From an uncultured Bacteroidales bacterium (lineage in GTDB: Bacteria; Bacteroidota; Bacteroidia; Bacteroidales; Paludibacteraceae), in contig CACYZT010000002.1 of the NCBI GenBank assembly GCA_902778935.1, positions 124,001 to 188,000 on the forward strand: a stretch of DNA of 64,000 nucleotides. The letters run 5' to 3'. The notes beneath the pieces are model-generated. The model did no database searches and was not told the origin of the DNA. It was given only the letters and a program-made list of their open reading frames with translations. Numbering within the stretch: the stretch's first letter is position 1; the number at the start of each line of letters is the position of its first letter. The translations under genes and the position numbers were made by a program. Below, piece by piece: positions 1-7,804 of the stretch.

Positions 1-468
1 AATTGCTAAAATCGGATTTATTGCGACAAGAGATGAATTGACATATATCAAGTATATTATCGCCAGTACGAATAACATGAATAGCATATCATAACCATTT
101 TGTACATCATACACAAATGGGATTATATATGTCGCAATATAACTGATAGTCTCTGCACTTTTGTCTGCAATATTTTTTACTATTATTTTTTGCTGATTGG
201 TTTTTGACGTGCTTTTCAAGTTTCGCAGCAGAAATATGGTGCCAAAGGAAGAATAAACAAGAAAGCATATTATCAACGTAACTGCCCAAAATTGCTGAAC
301 AAACACCCATATTGCAGTCAAATCACATCCGCCCCAATGCAAATATTCGGCTTTGGCGATAAGTGTTTTGACTGCAAGGATAATCAGCAAAGGGGAATAT
401 GATAGGCCGAACAGCGCTAACTGCGCACACCTGGTAAGGTTATTAATTCGTTGGGCGTCGTTAGTCAT
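1..468 (-). CDS. Multi-pass membrane protein, cut by left window edge
   Basis: Reading the minus strand from the ATG at 468 gives 156 codons without a stop, open at base 1, so the C-terminus is missing. The protein begins MTNDAQRINN and has four hydrophobic stretches: about residues 16-35, 50-72, 103-118 and 125-150. The visible end, after a stretch of hydrophobic residues, reads YVNSSLVAINPILAI. I do not recognise the family with certainty. Size, topology and the late Asn-Pro motif remind me of the membrane subunit KwaA of Kiwa-type anti-phage modules, but that is a memory-based suggestion only. It starts 18 bases after the stop of the preceding membrane-protein gene, so it is probably the last visible gene of an AT-rich operon. 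Any partner gene lies outside the window. Confidence 0.75.
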   Translation of the reverse strand, partial: MTNDAQRINNLTRCAQLALFGLSYSPLLIILAVKTLIAKAEYLHWGGCDLTAIWVFVQQFWAVTLIICFLVYSSFGTIFLLRNLKSTSKTNQQKIIVKNIADKSAETISYIATYIIPFVYDVQNGYDMLFMLFVLAIIYLIYVNSSLVAINPILAI

Positions 469-486
469 AGTAGACGTTTTAGCATA

Positions 487-1029
487 TTATTCGGTTTCTG
501 AAACTTTAATAGTATCTACATCTTTCATAGCACTATTATCAACTATCACTTGATCTTGTGTAGAGGTATTATTCACCATGCTCGGTTGTGAAATCTGTTG
601 CTTCGTATTCGAAGAAAGAGGATGTATAAACATGCCTAATAAAAACATAAATGAAACGACAAAGCATGCCGATACTTTCAACACAAAGAATATAAAACTG
701 CGTTTGCTTATCCGCAGGTCGGCCGGTTTATATACCCTCTCCACATAGTCCGTTGTTGTGCCTTGTTCCATTTTCTGCGCATGGTGATGATAAGAGCAGG
801 TATCCCAAAAATAATGCATCACATCCAATAGCAAATATACAAAACCAAATGCTATAGTTACTTTCAAGAAAACATTCGTTTCTTGATATTTTCCGTCAAC
901 GAACATCAACAACCAGCATGAGCCGATTATAGCAAATACTATTTTACGGATTAACTCGGATCCTTTGCTTGATTGGTCGTATTTATACTTGTTTGCTTCT
1001 TTAATTTTCTGTTCTAATTCATTTTCCAT
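487..1029 (-). CDS. Three-helix membrane protein of unknown function
   Basis: 180 residues. A charged N-terminus (MENELEQKIKEANKYKYDQ) is followed by two close hydrophobic segments (about residues 30-46 and 55-72), a His-rich cytosolic-looking loop (SYHHHAQKMEQG, near 80-90), a third hydrophobic segment (about 113-133) and a polar, Ser/Asn/Asp-rich tail. No catalytic motif is visible. The start overlaps the end of the preceding small gene by 11 bases, which suggests translational coupling, and the next membrane-protein gene follows 18 bases downstream. The block is AT-richer than the rest of the window, in keeping with an accessory module. Function unknown; a membrane accessory of a defence or stress module is one possibility but nothing here proves it. 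Confidence 0.7.
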   Translation of the reverse strand: MENELEQKIKEANKYKYDQSSKGSELIRKIVFAIIGSCWLLMFVDGKYQETNVFLKVTIAFGFVYLLLDVMHYFWDTCSYHHHAQKMEQGTTTDYVERVYKPADLRISKRSFIFFVLKVSACFVVSFMFLLGMFIHPLSSNTKQQISQPSMVNNTSTQDQVIVDNSAMKDVDTIKVSETE

Positions 1030-1282
1030 ATATTTTACGGGTTTTTATTACACTTAGTTTATTTCCGCAAGGACCGCCGCATGGTCCTCCACACGGACCT
1101 CCATGAGATGATGTTGTAACAGGTCCACGAAAGATGAGGGATATAAGGCTCTTGTTTTTGAGAACAATCCCTTTCGAGACGGACGATGTAGACACAGGGA
1201 CTATCATTGTTCTTTTATAACCCATTGTCGGTATCGTTATTTCAACCCGAACTTTCCGTGTTTTAGAATGTTTTTTTACCAT
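1019..1282 (-). CDS. Small basic protein with triple GGPC motif
   Basis: 87 residues, unrecognised. The N-terminal two thirds are basic and beta-prone (KVRVEITIPTMGYKR, then MIVPVSTSSVSKG). Residues 60-73 form HGGPCGGPCGGPCG, that is three exact Gly-Gly-Pro-Cys units whose cysteines (64, 68, 72) are the only ones in the protein. A short basic tail follows (NKLSVIKTRKIYGK). Evenly spaced Cys-X3-Cys-X3-Cys could bind a metal, cross-link, or be a substrate for modification as in a ribosomal peptide; none is shown. The gene overlaps the next membrane-protein gene by 11 bases, so the two are probably made together. There is no signal peptide. Start chosen at the first ATG. Confidence 0.65.
   Translation of the reverse strand: MVKKHSKTRKVRVEITIPTMGYKRTMIVPVSTSSVSKGIVLKNKSLISLIFRGPVTTSSHGGPCGGPCGGPCGNKLSVIKTRKIYGK
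1067..1102 (-). repeat. Three 12-base units encoding GGPC
   Basis: Three consecutive 12-base units encode Gly-Gly-Pro-Cys. The third bases differ between the units, so the protein repeat is conserved better than the DNA repeat. That points to selection on the peptide rather than a very recent slippage event. Confidence 0.85.
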
Positions 1283-1336
1283 AATCAGTATATTAAATAT
1301 CTGCTTACCGAAATACTTGATTGATTTATTAAATCT

Positions 1337-1813
1337 TTATTCTTTCTTTTGCCCCTGAATCGTATATATCACATCTCCTCGGCGGATGAAGAGTTGACCA
1401 TTACGGATGAACTTGGAAATCGTTTGTGAATGCAGTTCCAAAATGTCATCTATATCTGTAGGATAAGTGCCTCTCGCGATGAACATACGTCCCATTACAC
1501 AATTACCAACTTGGACATATAAAACATAATGTCCTCGTTCTAAAAATGATATATCAATATCATCTTGGGATTGTATATCGTAATAAACCTGAAGAATAGA
1601 ATCATTCGCATCGGCAATCCAAACGCTATCCACATAAGGCGGTTCTGTCGTCCCGTTATTACTAAGGTCGTATTTGAGAATATTCCTGTTAATTGAAATC
1701 GCATATTTTATATGGCTATATTCTTCGCACGGGTCCTCAGCATATAGAGAAAGAGCACTAAAGACAGCACCAAACAATAAAAATATAATTCTAAGACAAT
1801 CTTGGTATTTCAT
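1337..1813 (-). CDS. Secreted protein with beta domain and short C-terminal tail
   Basis: 158 residues with a signal peptide (IIFLLFGAVFSALSLYA, cut near AEDPC). The stretch from about 35 to 115 (INRNILKYDLSNNG, then ERGHYVLYVQVGN, then GRMFIARG) closely parallels the C-terminal domain of the gene just upstream (VNGNILRYDLSYNG, then TRGYYILTVIADGN, then SRMFMKR), a type IX-like sorting domain. Here the domain is followed by 45 more residues ending NGQLFIRRGDVIYTIQGQKK. A similar tail ends two other secreted proteins in the window. The start lies 5 bases after the upstream stop, so the pair is one transcription unit. Function unknown; duplication of the neighbour's C-terminal domain is the likely origin. 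Confidence 0.7.
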   Translation of the reverse strand: MKYQDCLRIIFLLFGAVFSALSLYAEDPCEEYSHIKYAISINRNILKYDLSNNGTTEPPYVDSVWIADANDSILQVYYDIQSQDDIDISFLERGHYVLYVQVGNCVMGRMFIARGTYPTDIDDILELHSQTISKFIRNGQLFIRRGDVIYTIQGQKKE

Positions 1814-1818
1814 AGATA

Positions 1819-3693
1819 TTATCTCTTCATAAACATTCTACTATATGTATTACCGTCTGCAATAACTGTTAAGATATAGTAACCTCGTGTTAGTGAACTT
1901 ATATTTATAGGTTCGCCTGAACCAACTTGTGGCGTAGTATATGAACCACCATATTGATCCGTAATTTGGACAGAATTAATCGTAAGTTCAGAAAGATTAA
2001 CAGTACCATTATATGATAAGTCATATCTCAATATGTTTCCATTTACTGATACGGCCATGTTAAGCATCGGATGGGCAGAAAAACCAAAGGATAAATAGCA
2101 GGTATCACTATTGCCTTCGCTATTGCTTCCATAAATGGACATGTTATATAATTGTGTGCCGGGAATACCCTCTAAGATTGTATCTAATGCATTTGTCGTT
2201 GTGGTAAAGGTATAGTTATCATGTGTTGTAACACCTGTATAATTAATTGTATAGGTACTACTCCCATTCGCGAACGCACTTAGATGTAATGAAATATAGC
2301 CGTCCGTTGTGCTTTCTGCTTTTTGGTAGTGAATGGAATTTGGTTTATATGGAATCTCTATATCGCACATTTTCTCTACTTCATAATATGTTTCTTCTAA
2401 TAAAATACTTGTTGTCCCGTGGAAATGCCCAATAATATTTTTTGTTGTAGGATCTCGTCTCCATTGTACATCTTCTGGAATTGAGTGATAGGAAAATTCA
2501 TTTCCATTAGTAATTGTTCCAATGATATAAGTACTATCCATAGATTCTATTTCACAATAAATATCATCAAGATAATTATTGTTAGACAGTTCCACGGTAT
2601 AGGTATAATCAGGGTGTAGTGTATTACTGCTGCAAATCAGTTTACTATTGTAAAAATCAAAAAGAGAACTTGCCTCTGGCCCAACAGGAATGGTTTTTAT
2701 CCAGCCAATTCCTCGCAAAATGCTCATAGTATACTGAGTCACTGTCCGTTGTGCATATCCGCTTGGTAATTCAGGATCTAGTAAATCGTAGAATCCATCT
2801 TCATACTCTTCGTCGCTATAAATAAAAGGATTAATCGCATTCAATGTATTATATGTAACATTCGTGCCTTGAATCCCAATTTCCCAATCATTGTATAATA
2901 GTACGGGCATTGAATCAACACCGTTCATATCACTGAAGCCTTCTGCATAAATATATTTATTTGCTAAAAAGCAGGCTGGACTGATATTACCTGAAGCTAC
3001 ATCACTAAATGTGTATTTTGCATCATTATATATATGTGCATCGAAAACACTAATATACGTTTGCGCTCCATCAGATTTACCAAATTGCATTGTATTCGGA
3101 TTAAGAGTACTTTGAATTCCACATCCTATTGCAAGGGCTCTTAGAAGGACAGTTACCGCATCATATTTATTAGCAGGTACATCTAAACTGGTTCCATAGT
3201 AGTAATCAACCGTTGGGTTAAGTTGGATAGTAATTGATGGTCCCCCAACATTTCTACCACACTGATTCTGAATGGTTTTAGGAATCAGAACAGGGAATTC
3301 ACTATAAATGTATTTGTTGAAGTAATAGTATAAAGAATTCTCAATTAAGGTATCAGAGTAAACTACTGATACTTTACATAATTCATCTATATCAAATTGT
3401 AAAGGGTCGCTTCCCATTTCTACAACGGCTTCAATAGTTACCAAATCTATGCCTTCTGCGGCCATTTTACTACTAAAAATGGCATTTGCAGCAGCTAAAG
3501 CAATCTCAACATCTGAGCAAGTATCCAACTGATTTATAAATCGTACGCGGCGCACAATAGTCGGAAAATTTGTGGATGTTTGATTATTTTGAACTCCAAC
3601 TTCATCTGCATATATAGATGTCGTTAAAGTCGATTGAAAAGCGAACAAATAGTCGCTACAAATCAAAAAGAGAAATAGTACTATCTTTTTCAT
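1819..3693 (-). CDS. Secreted protein with degenerate metalloprotease-like domain and type IX-like C-terminus
   Basis: 624 residues. A signal peptide (IVLFLFLICSDYLFAF) is followed by a region whose layout matches secreted Bacteroidota zinc-metalloprotease-like proteins: an N-terminal part with acidic and hydrophobic alternation, then YYYGTSLDVPANKYDAVTVL leading to residues 185-192, RALAIGCG. In active relatives that place reads HE-x-x-H-G-x-G; here both zinc histidines and the catalytic glutamate are replaced by R, A and I. The middle (about 360-540) looks like beta-sandwich, fibronectin-like material. The last 80 residues (VSVNGNILRYDLSYNG, SLTRGYYILTVIADGN, MFMKR) resemble a type A sorting domain. 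It is probably exported to the surface as a binding protein rather than a protease. The smaller downstream gene repeats its C-terminal domain. Confidence 0.7.
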   Translation of the reverse strand: MKKIVLFLFLICSDYLFAFQSTLTTSIYADEVGVQNNQTSTNFPTIVRRVRFINQLDTCSDVEIALAAANAIFSSKMAAEGIDLVTIEAVVEMGSDPLQFDIDELCKVSVVYSDTLIENSLYYYFNKYIYSEFPVLIPKTIQNQCGRNVGGPSITIQLNPTVDYYYGTSLDVPANKYDAVTVLLRALAIGCGIQSTLNPNTMQFGKSDGAQTYISVFDAHIYNDAKYTFSDVASGNISPACFLANKYIYAEGFSDMNGVDSMPVLLYNDWEIGIQGTNVTYNTLNAINPFIYSDEEYEDGFYDLLDPELPSGYAQRTVTQYTMSILRGIGWIKTIPVGPEASSLFDFYNSKLICSSNTLHPDYTYTVELSNNNYLDDIYCEIESMDSTYIIGTITNGNEFSYHSIPEDVQWRRDPTTKNIIGHFHGTTSILLEETYYEVEKMCDIEIPYKPNSIHYQKAESTTDGYISLHLSAFANGSSTYTINYTGVTTHDNYTFTTTTNALDTILEGIPGTQLYNMSIYGSNSEGNSDTCYLSFGFSAHPMLNMAVSVNGNILRYDLSYNGTVNLSELTINSVQITDQYGGSYTTPQVGSGEPINISSLTRGYYILTVIADGNTYSRMFMKR

Positions 3694-3708
3694 TTTATTT
3701 ATAAATAT

Positions 3709-4104
3709 TTATTGTACTACAAATTGTCCAACCAGTGCACCGCCTGCGGTCTGGATATGCAATACATATACACCGGATGTTGCAATCTGTTGCGAAAGGG
3801 ATGAAGTGAATTGCTGATTAAGCACGACACTTCCATTAGACGCCTTCACTACCGTAGCTTGCGCGGAAGGGATAGCTTGCTCCTGTTTTGTAATAGTCAA
3901 TGCATTTCCGTTAATCGTAGCTCGGAAACTAGTAGGACGGGTTGGCGTTGTCGGATCTTGCGCCGGTCCATCAAGAGGGTCGTCACCAAGAGGCACTCCC
4001 ATTTGGGTAAGTTCCATCAATTGGATTTCTACTTCTTCTGCTCGAAGCATACACGGCATTGTTAAGATAGCACACAATACCAAAGCAATAATTTTTGTCT
4101 TCAT
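3709..4104 (-). CDS. Small secreted protein with type IX-like C-terminal sorting domain
   Basis: 131 residues from MKTKIIALVLCAILTMPCML. A longer reading frame exists upstream, but this start gives a clean signal peptide cut near LRA-EEVE; ATG at 4110 (MFMKTK) is the alternative. The mature part carries a short Asp/Pro-rich linker (DDPLDGPAQDPTTPTRP) and then a compact beta domain ending SSLSQQIATSGVYVLHIQ and GGALVGQFVVQ, the usual shape of a type A type IX sorting domain. There is essentially no other domain, so the protein is almost only signal, linker and sorting domain. A promoter at 4170-4202 and a 5' hairpin precede it, and the two larger secreted-protein genes follow, 15 bases away. 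Confidence 0.7.
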   Translation of the reverse strand: MKTKIIALVLCAILTMPCMLRAEEVEIQLMELTQMGVPLGDDPLDGPAQDPTTPTRPTSFRATINGNALTITKQEQAIPSAQATVVKASNGSVVLNQQFTSSLSQQIATSGVYVLHIQTAGGALVGQFVVQ

Positions 4105-4141
4105 AAACATAATTGTTTTAAATACGTTAAAGAAAAATAAT

Positions 4142-4169
4142 ACCGCCAAACACTCTTTCGTTTGACGGT
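4142..4169 (-). promoter_or_regulatory. 5'-leader hairpin next to the promoter
   Basis: On the minus strand a 10-base-pair stem (arms ACCGTCAAAC and GTTTGGCGGT, one G-U pair, 8-base loop) lies directly downstream of the -7 box, so it would sit at the very 5' end of the transcript. A T-rich run follows. It may stabilise the leader or act as an attenuator for the secreted-protein operon. Confidence 0.4.
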
Positions 4170-4202
4170 GCAAAATTACTGCTTTTTGCTGATATGTGCA
4201 AA
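4170..4202 (-). promoter_or_regulatory. Bacteroidota-type promoter for the secreted-protein operon
   Basis: Minus strand: TTTG (4202-4199), 20 bases, then TAATTTTGC (4178-4170), matching the -33/-7 pattern TTTG-N19-21-TAnnTTTG. The spacer contains ATAT and a second inverted CAAA, as at other promoters in the window. Confidence 0.75.
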
Positions 4203-4253
4203 AAATAGCGTACACAATTACATTCTTATAACACGCTGATATTCAATAGAATT

Positions 4254-5753
4254 CTATTTTGAACCGTACACAAATGAACTATCGGTTTCATTTGAGGCAT
4301 TGTTGATGGCTAAATTTATAAGAAAATTACGCAGTTCGATACTATTTGTTCCCAACTTTTTTGCTAAGCGGTTTTTAGATGTCCGTATTCCTCTTTCACT
4401 ATAAAACAACATACGCGCCAACTGTTTTCCATCTGTTACACCCATTAAAATCAATATACATAACCTGACTCCTTTTTCTGACAAATGATAAATGCTCTGT
4501 AGTTTGTTCGCCAACATACCGAAATTGTCATTAATGAGTTTACACATAGCATCAAAGTCCTTCCAAGATAAGTTATTTGGAAAATCGTCTGTTTTAGCAA
4601 AGAAGTGGCAATTTTGTTCTAATTGGGAGACTAACTTACTGGTATAATCCGTATGTTCTTGCATTATGCGTTCATATTGCTGCATTGCAACATAGTTCAT
4701 AGTTGTCAGTTCTTTAACTTGCTGCGAAAGCAATTGATGGCGTTTTTGTTTTCTGCGGACATAGATAAAAATGCCAATACCTATTATTACTACAGTTCCT
4801 ATTATAGCATATAACCACCGCCAATCCGGCTTACGTTGTAGGTCTTGTACCAATAGATGGACAGCTTGTGCATATTTGCCTTGTTGTATCTCTATTAGTT
4901 TTTGTACATCTGACCTATCCGCAGAGGTTTTACGAATATCTTCAACGTTTTTGCTGTCATCCTCTTGGGTAAGTATATAAAGTGCTCCATTTTGCGATAA
5001 TAAATTTGGAGATTGCGAAAGAATATAGTTGGCATAATACACGGCAGAATCTCTTTCATTCATATATGAAAAGGCTTGCGCTCTAATCAATAGTCCAGTC
5101 AATTCATGATTGCCGCTATTGAACAACATATGTGAATAATACACCGCAGAATCGTATTGTCCGACGATTTTATACATTTCTGCCTTAGTTTCAAATGTTT
5201 TAAGTAGTAGCCCTTTATCTGAACATAAACCGTTTAAACTATCTAAAAGTAAAAGGGTTTTTTCTTTCTTTCCTTGCTCAGCCAGTTCATACGCTAAATT
5301 ATTGAGTCCGTAGTGATATAACAAAGTGTCCTTGCTTAGTAAAAACATTTTCGCAGAACGCTCAAACAAATCATATGCAAGGGGAAAATCTCCGTGCCAA
5401 TGCGCAATATCTCCCATATTGCTATACACGCGTCCGAGGATGTGGTAATCGCGGGTACGGGAATGGGTGGCGTTGATGAAGCATTGCATCGCTTCAACGG
5501 GGTTCTCATTTGCGCGGAGCAGTTTGCCATAGTGGTAGCAGGCATGAGCGTATTCGTCCGGACAGAACAACGCCCATTGTCCCAAGGTCTCATAGGCCTG
5601 CGCGAGTTGTGCGCTATCGGCATAGGGTTGACCGGCACGCCAGAGACTATCCGACTGCTGCACAGTCTGTTTCGCTTCACGGACAGCATGAGGTGTGCAA
5701 GCCGAAAGGCTGCATAGCAATGTCAGCAACAATATGTGGAATCTTCCGTACAT
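4254..5753 (-). CDS. Membrane-anchored TPR protein with C-terminal HTH-like domain
   Basis: 499 residues from MYGRFHILLLTLLCSLSACT; a longer frame begins at 5792, but this start gives a signal with the lipobox LSAC and sits just after the promoter. Residues about 25-300 are helical TPR-type repeats (for example YETLGQWALFCPDEYAHACY and GRVYSNMGDIAHWHGDF). A transmembrane segment follows at about 309-330 (IIGTVVIIGIGIFIYV), then a coiled coil, then a C-terminal helical domain (LSEKGVRLCILILMG, SERGIRTSKNRLAKKLG) that resembles the LuxR-like HTH of Bacteroidota TPR regulators. The likely topology is TPR outside and HTH in the cytosol, a one-protein transmembrane regulator. Target genes are unknown. 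It is divergent from lepA. Confidence 0.7.
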   Translation of the reverse strand: MYGRFHILLLTLLCSLSACTPHAVREAKQTVQQSDSLWRAGQPYADSAQLAQAYETLGQWALFCPDEYAHACYHYGKLLRANENPVEAMQCFINATHSRTRDYHILGRVYSNMGDIAHWHGDFPLAYDLFERSAKMFLLSKDTLLYHYGLNNLAYELAEQGKKEKTLLLLDSLNGLCSDKGLLLKTFETKAEMYKIVGQYDSAVYYSHMLFNSGNHELTGLLIRAQAFSYMNERDSAVYYANYILSQSPNLLSQNGALYILTQEDDSKNVEDIRKTSADRSDVQKLIEIQQGKYAQAVHLLVQDLQRKPDWRWLYAIIGTVVIIGIGIFIYVRRKQKRHQLLSQQVKELTTMNYVAMQQYERIMQEHTDYTSKLVSQLEQNCHFFAKTDDFPNNLSWKDFDAMCKLINDNFGMLANKLQSIYHLSEKGVRLCILILMGVTDGKQLARMLFYSERGIRTSKNRLAKKLGTNSIELRNFLINLAINNASNETDSSFVYGSK

Positions 5754-5760
5754 TTCGCCT

Positions 5761-5793
5761 GCAAAGGTACAACAAATTTGCGAGATACACAAG
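5761..5793 (-). promoter_or_regulatory. Promoter of the TPR/HTH gene
   Basis: Minus strand: CTTG (5793-5790), 20 bases, TACCTTTGC (5769-5761). The -7 box ends only 7 bases before the chosen ATG at 5753, so the transcript would have an extremely short leader. Confidence 0.7.
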
Positions 5794-5809
5794 GAAAAAA
5801 CAATAAAAA

Positions 5810-5842
5810 TTTGCGTATGTCAAAAAAAAGCAGTAAATTTGC
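5810..5842 (+). promoter_or_regulatory. Promoter of lepA
   Basis: TTTG at 5810-5813, 20 bases, then TAAATTTGC at 5834-5842, fitting the Bacteroidota consensus. The lepA start codon is 21 bases further on. Confidence 0.75.
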
Positions 5843-5863
5843 ACACTATTTGAGAAAAGAGAC

Positions 5864-7672
5864 ATGGATAAGATACGTAATTTTTGTATTATTGCGCATA
5901 TAGACCACGGGAAGAGTACGCTGGCGGACCGTATGCTCGAGATAACCGGCACCGTAGATGTTCGGCAAATGGAGAACCAAGTGCTGGACGACATGGAGCT
6001 GGAGAAAGAGCGCGGCATCACCATCAAGAGCCACGCTATTCAGATGAAATACCGGAGAGGCTCCGGAGCCGGACAACCATGCGGAGACGAATATACGCTC
6101 AACCTCATCGACACTCCGGGGCATGTGGATTTCTCATACGAAGTGAGCCGCAGTATAGCCGCCTGTGAAGGTGCGGTGCTGGTGGTCGATGCTACGCAAG
6201 GCGTGCAGGCGCAGACCATCTCCAACCTATATATGGCGATCGAGCATGACCTGGAGATCATCCCGGTGCTCAACAAATGCGACATGGACAACGCCATGCC
6301 CGAGCGCGTGGAGGACGAGATAGTGGAGCTGTTGGGCTGCAAGCGCGAGGAGATTTTGCGCTGCTCCGCCAAGACCGGCGAAGGTGTGCCGGAGATTTTG
6401 GACGCTATCATCGAGCGTATTCCCGCGCCGAAAGGCGACCCGAACGCTCCGCTGCAATGTCTCGTCTTCGACAGCGTCTTCAACTCTTTCCGAGGCATCA
6501 TCGCCTATTTCAAAGTGGTCAACGGCACGATGCATACCGGCGACCAGGTGCGCTTTGTCAACACCGGCAAAGAGTACGACGCCGACGAGATAGGTGTTCT
6601 CAAACTCGACATGAGCCCGCGCAAAGAAATCAGCGCCGGCAATGTGGGTTATATCATCTCGGGCATCAAGACCTCGACCGAAGTCAAAGTGGGCGACACG
6701 ATCACCCATGTGGCCCGTCCGTGCGAGAAGGCGATTGACGGCTTCGAGGAAGCCAAACCGATGGTCTTTGCCGGTGTCTATCCGATAGAATCAGAGGACT
6801 ACGAAGACCTGCGTGCATCGCTGGAGAAACTGCAGCTGAACGATGCTTCGCTCACTTTCCAGCCGGAGAGTTCGATGGCCTTGGGCTTCGGCTTCCGCTG
6901 CGGGTTCCTCGGGTTGCTGCACATGGAGATTGTGCAGGAGCGTCTGGACCGCGAGTTCGACATGGACGTCATCACCACCGTGCCGAACGTGAGCTACAAT
7001 GTATATACCAAGGACGGCGGCATGGTAGAGGTTCACAACCCTGCCGGCATGCCCGACCTGACGGAGATAGACCGCATCGAAGAGCCGTATATCCGCGCAT
7101 CGGTCATCACCACCGCGGACTTCATCGGACCGATTATGACGCTCTGCCTCGGCAAACGCGGCGAGCTCGTCAAGCAGGAATATATCAGCGGTAACCGCAT
7201 GGAGCTCCTCTTCGACATGCCGCTGGGCGAGATAGTGATTGATTTCTACGACAAACTCAAATCTATCTCCAAGGGCTACGCGTCCTTCGACTGGCACATG
7301 AACGGTTTCCGTCCGTCGAACCTCGTCAAACTCGATATTCTGCTGAATGGCGAACAGGTGGATGCGCTCTCTACCCTCACCCACCGCGACAATGCCGTCG
7401 ATTTCGGCCGCCGCATGTGCGAGAAACTCAAAGAGCTGCTGCCCAGACAACAGTTCGACATAGCCATCCAAGCCGCTATAGGTGCAAAGATTATTGCCCG
7501 TGAGACCGTGAAGCAGGTTCGCAAAGATGTGCTCGCCAAGTGCTACGGCGGTGACGTAAGCCGTAAGCGCAAGCTGCTCGAGAAACAGAAACGAGGCAAG
7601 AAGCGTATGAAACAAATCGGCAACGTCGAAGTGCCGCAAAAAGCCTTCCTCGCCGTGCTCAAGTTAGATTGA
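5864..7672 (+). CDS. lepA: Translation elongation factor 4 (LepA)
   Basis: 602 residues, the normal length. It is a ribosome-bound GTPase related to EF-G that acts on stalled or mispositioned elongation complexes and in 30S biogenesis. Visible GTPase motifs are AHIDHGKST (G1), DTPGH (G3) and NKCD (G4), followed by EF-G-like domains and the lepA-specific basic C-terminus ([20 protein letters not shown]). A small Arg/Gly-rich insertion (RRGSGAGQP) precedes the DTPGH strand. Its own promoter lies at 5810-5842. The antiporter-like gene follows 132 bases downstream. Ordinary housekeeping gene. Confidence 0.98.
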   Translation: MDKIRNFCIIAHIDHGKSTLADRMLEITGTVDVRQMENQVLDDMELEKERGITIKSHAIQMKYRRGSGAGQPCGDEYTLNLIDTPGHVDFSYEVSRSIAACEGAVLVVDATQGVQAQTISNLYMAIEHDLEIIPVLNKCDMDNAMPERVEDEIVELLGCKREEILRCSAKTGEGVPEILDAIIERIPAPKGDPNAPLQCLVFDSVFNSFRGIIAYFKVVNGTMHTGDQVRFVNTGKEYDADEIGVLKLDMSPRKEISAGNVGYIISGIKTSTEVKVGDTITHVARPCEKAIDGFEEAKPMVFAGVYPIESEDYEDLRASLEKLQLNDASLTFQPESSMALGFGFRCGFLGLLHMEIVQERLDREFDMDVITTVPNVSYNVYTKDGGMVEVHNPAGMPDLTEIDRIEEPYIRASVITTADFIGPIMTLCLGKRGELVKQEYISGNRMELLFDMPLGEIVIDFYDKLKSISKGYASFDWHMNGFRPSNLVKLDILLNGEQVDALSTLTHRDNAVDFGRRMCEKLKELLPRQQFDIAIQAAIGAKIIARETVKQVRKDVLAKCYGGDVSRKRKLLEKQKRGKKRMKQIGNVEVPQKAFLAVLKLD

Positions 7673-7683
7673 GCAGGCTAAGA

Positions 7684-7798
7684 AATGGAAAATGGAAAAT
7701 GGAAACAACTAATAATATTAGCAAGAAGAATGAGGATTGAGATTTATGAGTTACTACGAGCTAAATTGTCAATTTTCAATTTTCAATTTTTAATTTAA
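7684..7798. repeat. Intergenic short-repeat tract between lepA and the antiporter gene
   Basis: The 132-base gap holds AATGGAA repeated three times (7684-7704) and, at 7768-7798, TCAATTT-type 7-base units in tandem (TGTCAATTTTCAATTTTC and so on). These are two of the short-unit tandem tracts found across the window. No promoter or gene is seen in the gap. Confidence 0.7.
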
Positions 7799-7804
7799 TC
7801 AACT

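Noticed and set aside
4244-4257. Terminator at the palindrome AATAGAATTCTATT after the TPR gene
   Set aside because: The stem is short and AT-only and overlaps the stop codon; evidence is too weak to list as a terminator.
6791-7639. 282-codon frame opposite lepA
   Set aside because: Shadow of a highly conserved gene with codon bias that opens the complementary frame.
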